This document shows positions 51,888 to 57,041 of a DNA stretch of 57,041 nucleotides, in pieces. The DNA is taken from NCBI GenBank assembly GCA_945965395.1, contig CAMFND010000154.1, forward strand, positions 1-57,041, written 5' to 3'. The notes under the pieces are model-generated. The model searched no databases and was not told where the DNA came from. It was given only the letters and a program-made list of their open reading frames with translations. Both the position numbers and the translations under genes were made by a program. This DNA is from an uncultured Bacteroides sp. (GTDB lineage Bacteria; Bacteroidota; Bacteroidia; Bacteroidales; Bacteroidaceae). Numbering within the stretch: the stretch's first letter is position 1; every line of letters begins with the position of its first letter.

Positions 51888-53236
51888 TAATTACTTTCAA
51901 TAACCTGTCCCGCTCCCCGATACAATTTGACCGGTCCGTCCAACAATACGGCAATTACCGTGATTTGTGAATCAAGTACATGATCGGGCACATCGATATA
52001 AAGATTACCAGGCACTTCACTCCAATAGTTCTTATTATATACCTTATAAGACAACATGGAACCATTGCCTACTACCCATACCCGGTTGACTTTATTCATC
52101 AGCCCTTTCACTTCAATAGGACCATTGGGCTTATATGGTAAGTAAAGATACAAGATATCTCCCCCTTTATTCAGTGTTGTATATCCCTGGAAGTGTTCTG
52201 TCGGAATACCGGCACGCGTATCATAAATCGCCTCCTTATGCTTTTTCGTCCAACGTCCGAACTCTTTCAAGATAGCTACCTGCTCTTCCGGAATCGTACC
52301 GTCCTCTTTCGGACCGATGTCCAGCAACAGATTTCCTCCCATACTCAGGCAATCCACAAAAGTCCGCAATAAGATATAAGGAGACTTATAGTTGGTATCC
52401 GTATGCTGATAGCCCCACGAATCATTCATCGTCATACACAACTCCCAATATTTATCTTCCGGACGTACAATAGGAACTCCCTGCTCCGGCGTAGCATAAT
52501 CTCCATATCCCTGGATACGCGAGTTGATAATTACATTCTTATTGTCCGAGCGCAACAAATCCACGATTCCTTTAGAGTTCCATGCCTCCGCCGTCTGTTC
52601 CCAGTCGCCATCAAACCAATACAAGTCCGGCTTCCAAGTCTTGTTCAACTCCGCCAATTGCGCCATATTAAAATTCACGAAACGTTTCCAGCGCACGGAA
52701 TCATTCGTATAACGCACTTCCGTACGTGTCATGTTCGGATAATCAGGATGCGACCAGTCCAGCAAAGAATAATAGAATCCCAACTTCAGTCCCTGCTTGC
52801 GGACTTCCTTTACAAAAGGACTGATCAAATCCCTTTTAGCCGGCGTACATTTTACCGTACTCAGCTCACCCGCCTTTGTATCCCATAAAGCCATTCCATC
52901 ATGGTGCTTCGTCGTAATCACCGTATAGCGGGCTCCACTCTCTTTTATCAAGTCCACCCAGGCTTTAGGATCATACTTTGAGGCAGTAAAACCATCTTTT
53001 TGACTCATATATTCCTCATACGGAAGGTATTTATTGAAGAAAGACCAGCTTTCGGAAACCCCCTTCACCGAATAAATACCCCAATGAATAAAAATACCCA
53101 ACTTAGCATTTGAGAACCACTCCATCCTTTTTTCTTTCTGAATGTCTTGTGGGGATTTTTCCTGTGCTTGCCCCATCACCAGAGAAAATGCACAACAAAA
53201 AGTAGCAAATAAGGTTATAATAAGTTTCTTTATCAT
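51887..53236 (-). CDS. alpha-L-fucosidase (GH29)
   Basis: A 449-residue exported enzyme that removes terminal L-fucose. After the signal peptide (to about residue 24), GH29 blocks follow: WFSNAKLGIFIHWGIYSV, YTVITTKHHDGMALWDT, LKLGFYYSLLDWSHPDYP, the nucleophile region LYWFDGDWE (Asp209), and GGNLLLDIGPKEDG. The catalytic acid of GH29 is poorly conserved and cannot be placed with certainty. It is the first gene of the hydrolase operon, with its own promoter at 53271-53301, and its stop overlaps the next start. Confidence 0.9.
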   Translation of the reverse strand: MIKKLIITLFATFCCAFSLVMGQAQEKSPQDIQKEKRMEWFSNAKLGIFIHWGIYSVKGVSESWSFFNKYLPYEEYMSQKDGFTASKYDPKAWVDLIKESGARYTVITTKHHDGMALWDTKAGELSTVKCTPAKRDLISPFVKEVRKQGLKLGFYYSLLDWSHPDYPNMTRTEVRYTNDSVRWKRFVNFNMAQLAELNKTWKPDLYWFDGDWEQTAEAWNSKGIVDLLRSDNKNVIINSRIQGYGDYATPEQGVPIVRPEDKYWELCMTMNDSWGYQHTDTNYKSPYILLRTFVDCLSMGGNLLLDIGPKEDGTIPEEQVAILKEFGRWTKKHKEAIYDTRAGIPTEHFQGYTTLNKGGDILYLYLPYKPNGPIEVKGLMNKVNRVWVVGNGSMLSYKVYNKNYWSEVPGNLYIDVPDHVLDSQITVIAVLLDGPVKLYRGAGQVIESN

Positions 53237-53270
53237 GTTTATAATTTTTATATTGGTTTAATTACCGCTA

Positions 53271-53301
53271 TAAATATAATCAAGGATTTTGAAGAATCAA
53301 A
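53271..53301 (-). promoter_or_regulatory. promoter of the fucosidase operon
   Basis: On the minus strand TTTG (53298-53301) and TATATTTA (53271-53278) are 19 bases apart, a near-ideal Bacteroides promoter. Together with the terminator behind susD it separates the hydrolase genes from the susCD transcript. Confidence 0.65.
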
Positions 53302-53383
53302 AAGCCTTAACGGCAGCAACAATTATAAATTCAGGCCAATACAATTGTTTTATTACTTGTAAATGGTAAAATGAAAAAAACGG

Positions 53384-53421
53384 CCCTATCATCATTATCC
53401 AACATGGAGTTCGATAGGGCC
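53384..53421 (-). terminator. terminator of the susCD transcript
   Basis: On the minus strand the 9-bp stem GGCCCTATC/GATAGGGCC (53413-53421 with 53392-53400) is followed by a run of seven T (53384-53390), 78 bases after the susD stop. Confidence 0.85.
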
Positions 53422-53498
53422 ATTCATATTTCATCAAAATTTTATTTCCCAAAAGGGCTATTTGATTTACCTCCTACTTAATTTGTCATATCCAAAGA

Positions 53499-55418
53499 TT
53501 ACAGCTTAGGACCTTCACCAAATTGTGGATTTTCCTTATCATAGGTTACACGTTCTGTATTCAACACGGATGGATCATTACTATTCGTTCCATATGTAAA
53601 ACCTTGTGCTTTATAAGCGGCAATTGTAATGTCACGCAGCAAGTCCGTAGGGGCCGGTTCTGATGTGCGTAAACGACGAGGAAGTAAAGTCGTATAATCA
53701 ATTACATTACTGAACTCTTGCCAAGGCAATAATGAGCTACCCTTCATCGGAATACCAGAACGACGCACATTCACAAACTGGTCTATCGGATTCAGAAGAT
53801 AATGGATATACTGCTGGATATAGACTTTTTCCAGATTTTCCTGTGGACTACCAGTCAAATGGAAAGCATCATGATTTAACATCTCATCCACCATTTCTTC
53901 AGTGATACTGATTGACACATCAAACGGGTCGTTTACACAAAGCTCCGCATAATAAGGAACTTGGTTCAATTCAGCTGCCCGGTCATATACCCAAGCTGAC
54001 TGACGACAACCGTCTAACAAATGCTGTTGGGCGGACTTTGGAGTATTAGCCCCCAACAGATTGAATTCAGCGAATAACAGATTAACTTCCGCTGAAGAGA
54101 AATAGATACCATACCACGGTGTTGTCCGTACATCAGTTTGTGGAGTTTCATCTGGAGCATCAGGATAAGTAAAATCATAAATACCTTTAATCAACTCTGC
54201 GTTACGGCGTGATAAGGACTCATAGTTCCGAGTTCCACCAGAAGATTTTTTTAACTGCAAAGTTAAACCTGTTGGGTCAAAATGGAAATCGTAAACAGGA
54301 TCTTGTTCAGCATCAAGTGCAATCGGAGCTCCATAATAACGTACCCAAGGTTCACCACCGATACCACCTTCTGCTTCAGTCTTCCATCCTAAAAATGTTT
54401 TACCGTCAGCCGAGAAGTTCGCTTCAGCCGCAATAAATGGAGGAATAGCTTTTCCTTGATCCAAGAAAGCCTGGATAACCGGAGCATTAAACTCGTTCTT
54501 TTCGAACGCACTCAGCAAACGTGTATCTTTATTTGATTTCATAAAGTTCAGCAACATATCACTGATAACTCCTACTCTCGGGTTTTCGTTCCAATGGTTA
54601 TTATAACGACCACGGTTATAAACAAAATCGTCATCACTACTTTCTAACACACCGGCAGGGCTAGCTGTTACTTCATTAACAATTTGAATAGCACGCTGAC
54701 GATCGTGATTAACTAAACGTGCAGCAATTTTCAGTTTTAAAGAATTGGCAAATTTTGCCCATTTAGACAAATCACCACTATAAACAAAATCTTGAGTTCC
54801 CAATACATCTTCCAAATTCGGATGAGATGTGAGATAGTTAACAGTCTGATTCAATTCATCTAACCAAATATCAATAAGCTCATCCTGGGTATCATATTTA
54901 GACAAGAAAATAGGAGGATCTGTATAACGCGCTTGTTCAGCTTCAGAATATTGACGTGAACCATACATATCACTGTCATTCATTCCCAAGAACACCTGTA
55001 ATGGATAACACAGATATCCTAAATACTCATTACGCGCCTTTTCTTCCTCTGACATTTGAGAAATATGATAACGGATATCGTTAGCATATCGCAACACATC
55101 ATTTACAGCATACCCAATACTTCCCTGTTCAGTAATCAAATTAAAACCTGAACTATTGCCGTTAACTCCTGATGTATTTGCTTCCATCTGACCGACCGTA
55201 CACTGCATCCATGTACTCATACGTGGAATATCATAAAACCATGCCGTGTAATCCATAGGTTCAAATTCATACAGGCATTGCGTAAAAAGATAGCGAATGT
55301 CTGGGTCATTAATGTCGGCTTCCGAAGAGTTAATCTTACTAAACTCATCTGTACAAGAGGTAAAAGAAAGTCCTCCTATACCCAACAAACATGCTATTGC
55401 TAAATATTTATATTTCAT
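53499..55418 (-). CDS. SusD/RagB-type glycan-binding lipoprotein
   Basis: A 639-residue surface lipoprotein with lipobox SFTSC (Cys22). It is of the SusD-like_2 style: opening TDEFSKINSSEADINDPDIRYLFTQ, then a helical TPR-like region (KWAKFANSLKLKIAARLV, GVISDMLLNFMKSNKD) and the C-terminal block INPIDQFVNVRRSGIP..., with YIQQYIHYLLNPIDQF. It lids its SusC partner (34 bases downstream in sequence, upstream in transcription) and delivers glycan to it. The ligand is not readable from sequence; the following PNGase-like and GH29 genes suggest host glycoprotein glycans. Confidence 0.88.
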   Translation of the reverse strand: MKYKYLAIACLLGIGGLSFTSCTDEFSKINSSEADINDPDIRYLFTQCLYEFEPMDYTAWFYDIPRMSTWMQCTVGQMEANTSGVNGNSSGFNLITEQGSIGYAVNDVLRYANDIRYHISQMSEEEKARNEYLGYLCYPLQVFLGMNDSDMYGSRQYSEAEQARYTDPPIFLSKYDTQDELIDIWLDELNQTVNYLTSHPNLEDVLGTQDFVYSGDLSKWAKFANSLKLKIAARLVNHDRQRAIQIVNEVTASPAGVLESSDDDFVYNRGRYNNHWNENPRVGVISDMLLNFMKSNKDTRLLSAFEKNEFNAPVIQAFLDQGKAIPPFIAAEANFSADGKTFLGWKTEAEGGIGGEPWVRYYGAPIALDAEQDPVYDFHFDPTGLTLQLKKSSGGTRNYESLSRRNAELIKGIYDFTYPDAPDETPQTDVRTTPWYGIYFSSAEVNLLFAEFNLLGANTPKSAQQHLLDGCRQSAWVYDRAAELNQVPYYAELCVNDPFDVSISITEEMVDEMLNHDAFHLTGSPQENLEKVYIQQYIHYLLNPIDQFVNVRRSGIPMKGSSLLPWQEFSNVIDYTTLLPRRLRTSEPAPTDLLRDITIAAYKAQGFTYGTNSNDPSVLNTERVTYDKENPQFGEGPKL

Positions 55419-55452
55419 AATGATTTCCTTGTTAAAGTTGAATTATAACAGA

Positions 55453-57041
55453 TTAAAATTCCGCACTAACAGTAAATGTATAACTCCGGATAAACGGTTC
55501 ATAACCACGGATACGAAATTCAGCCGCACGGTTACCACGCACAGTTTCCGGGTTTACTCCATTGGGCAGTGAATTATACAAATAACATACGTTACGGGCA
55601 GAGAAACTCAAATTCAGGCTCTTTGCAAAAACTTTTTTCGCCCATGCACTTGGAAGACGATAAGACAATGTGATGTCACGCAATGCAATATAACTCAAAT
55701 CGTCTACCCAATCATCATTAACAACACCTTCCCCCCATGAATTTCTGAAAACATGGTATGCTCCCGCATGCGTCGGTTCGATGATTCCGGCATCAATAGC
55801 CTGTTGATGCGACATACCACTAATATCATGTGCTTTCCCGTCAATACCAGTCACAACAGTTCCATCTGCAAACACACCGTCCAAAACAACACCATCATGA
55901 TATTGAAATCCTTTACTGTCCGGGAACTGACTAGTGAAAGTCAAACCGCCATGTTCAGTATCACGATAAGCCAGTGAACTCTCTGTCCAACCAGAATTTG
56001 TACCATAACGGTTACTATACATAGCTACCAGACCACCGAAACGCATATCCAAACCTAAATGTAGACTTAAATCTTTCCATCGCAAATCAGTATTTACAGA
56101 TCCTAAAAAGTCCGGTGTCATATCACCTAGTTCTTCAACAACCCCACTACGCTGAGCGTAAACAGCACGGCGAGAATCACTGTAAGTCAATAGAACTTGC
56201 CCCTGCTCATTACGCGCGGGAAGAATATCGGTCATTAGCATACCATAAGAACTACCCACTTTGGCAACTGAACCAATACGGTAATCGTAATTATCAACTT
56301 GTCCTTGCAAAGTAATATATTCGGCTGCATCAGGGTGAAGTTCAACAATTTTACTAATATTCTTCGTCCATGTGAAATTCAAGTCCCATTGCCAATTCTT
56401 ATTTTGGAAAGGAGTCGTATTAATGGCTAATTCCACACCCTGATTTTGAATGTTACCAGCATTAATCAATTGCTCTTCCACACCAGAAATTGCAGGCTGA
56501 GCAATTGTCATAATCTGGTCTTTCGTATTTTCACGATAATAGGTAGCATCAATATTAAAACGATTATTGAACATACGCCAATCTAAACCGATTTCCCAAG
56601 CATTCTTGCGCTCTGGCTTCAAATTTGCAGCCTTCATCAGCATATCCAAAGTATTAGTATAAATGTTGCCGCCTGTCGGCAATTCAATTGAACTAAATCC
56701 ATATGCTTGATTAATATAATAAGGTTCAGTGTCATTACCTACCTGTGCCCATGAACCACGAAGTTTTGCAAATGAAATCCATTCCGGTAAGTTATCACGG
56801 AATGTTTCGCTGATAATCCATGAACCAGAAACAGAAGGATAAAAATAAGAATGATTACCTGTAGCATTCGAATACACCAAAGCAGAAGACCAGTCATTAC
56901 GTCCGGTAATATCCAAATATAACTGATTTCTCCAACCTAAGTTTACAGCAAGAATTGCTGACAACATTCGTTTTTGAGATGAAAGTCCACCTTCTGACAC
57001 TTTCGGATTCTTCGAGTTATTTACAAACCATTGTCCCGGAA
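55453..57041 (-). CDS. SusC/RagA TonB-linked transporter, partial
   Basis: The C-terminal 529 residues or so of a SusC-type outer-membrane transporter; the frame stays open to the window edge, so the N-terminus with its signal peptide and plug is missing. Typical barrel blocks are SAILAVNLGWRNQLYLDITGRNDWSS, SYFYPSVSGSWIISE, LRGSWAQVGND, NLKPERKNAWEIGLDWRMFNNRFNIDATYYREN and the family end ISYRLPSAWAKK...LSFSARNVCYL... with PNGVNPE and a C-terminal SAEF. It works with the SusD gene 34 bases away to import glycans through TonB energy. Confidence 0.93.
   Translation of the reverse strand, partial: PGQWFVNNSKNPKVSEGGLSSQKRMLSAILAVNLGWRNQLYLDITGRNDWSSALVYSNATGNHSYFYPSVSGSWIISETFRDNLPEWISFAKLRGSWAQVGNDTEPYYINQAYGFSSIELPTGGNIYTNTLDMLMKAANLKPERKNAWEIGLDWRMFNNRFNIDATYYRENTKDQIMTIAQPAISGVEEQLINAGNIQNQGVELAINTTPFQNKNWQWDLNFTWTKNISKIVELHPDAAEYITLQGQVDNYDYRIGSVAKVGSSYGMLMTDILPARNEQGQVLLTYSDSRRAVYAQRSGVVEELGDMTPDFLGSVNTDLRWKDLSLHLGLDMRFGGLVAMYSNRYGTNSGWTESSLAYRDTEHGGLTFTSQFPDSKGFQYHDGVVLDGVFADGTVVTGIDGKAHDISGMSHQQAIDAGIIEPTHAGAYHVFRNSWGEGVVNDDWVDDLSYIALRDITLSYRLPSAWAKKVFAKSLNLSFSARNVCYLYNSLPNGVNPETVRGNRAAEFRIRGYEPFIRSYTFTVSAEF

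Overview
The window is a stretch of a Bacteroidaceae chromosome, most likely Bacteroides or Phocaeicola. The signs are a partial SusC/SusD polysaccharide-utilization locus, an ECF-sigma/FecR/TonB receptor set, many signal-peptide lipoproteins, an LptD of Bacteroidetes type, and promoters of the TTTG/TAnnTTTG class in front of many genes. No rRNA, tRNA, IS element or CRISPR array was seen.

Layout. 1-737: AT-rich DNA holding a decayed gene. 738-8690: a secreted zinc metallopeptidase, a TlpA thioredoxin/amidase pair, an XRE-cupin regulator with an acyl-CoA synthetase, a TapB-like secreted protein, a TPR protein and a PatB-type aminotransferase. 8816-12930: an aromatic amino acid operon (prephenate dehydratase, aminotransferase, DAHP synthase-chorismate mutase fusion, prephenate dehydrogenase) preceded by a leader with an 11-codon run of only Phe and Tyr codons and a competing antiterminator/terminator. 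13015-16269: a GHL10 glycosidase and two secreted proteins of unknown function. 16280-24352: three TonB-dependent OMP_b-brl_3 receptors and a thioredoxin-like lipoprotein. 24478-30906: two beta-barrel proteins, a DUF4249 lipoprotein, a TonB receptor with an STN domain, FecR and an ECF sigma factor, read as a cell-surface signalling unit. 31155-32708: an AAA-ATPase-like/PDDEXK protein.

32939-42495 is envelope and repair biology: uvrA, a MurNAc kinase fused to a RapZ C-terminal domain, a MurU-like nucleotidyltransferase, lptD, an HD hydrolase and the exo-muramidase namZ. NamZ, AmgK and MurU together outline a peptidoglycan MurNAc salvage route (free MurNAc to MurNAc-1-P to UDP-MurNAc). 42568-48488 holds ffh, a MATE exporter, a FadL-type porin and an S41 peptidase lipoprotein. 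48573-57041 is the distal part of a polysaccharide-utilization locus: PNGase F-like protein, CBM9-like/GHL10-like glycosidase, GH29 fucosidase, SusD and a SusC cut off by the window edge. It suits fucosylated N-glycoprotein glycans.

The most notable non-gene signals are the Phe/Tyr attenuator at 8838-9027 and two 88-bp intergenic arrays (15592-15679 and 32760-32847). Each array is four 22-bp units made of 11-bp halves. They share architecture but not sequence, and each lies 50-60 bp past a stop codon. All assignments come from reading the sequence; no database search was run.
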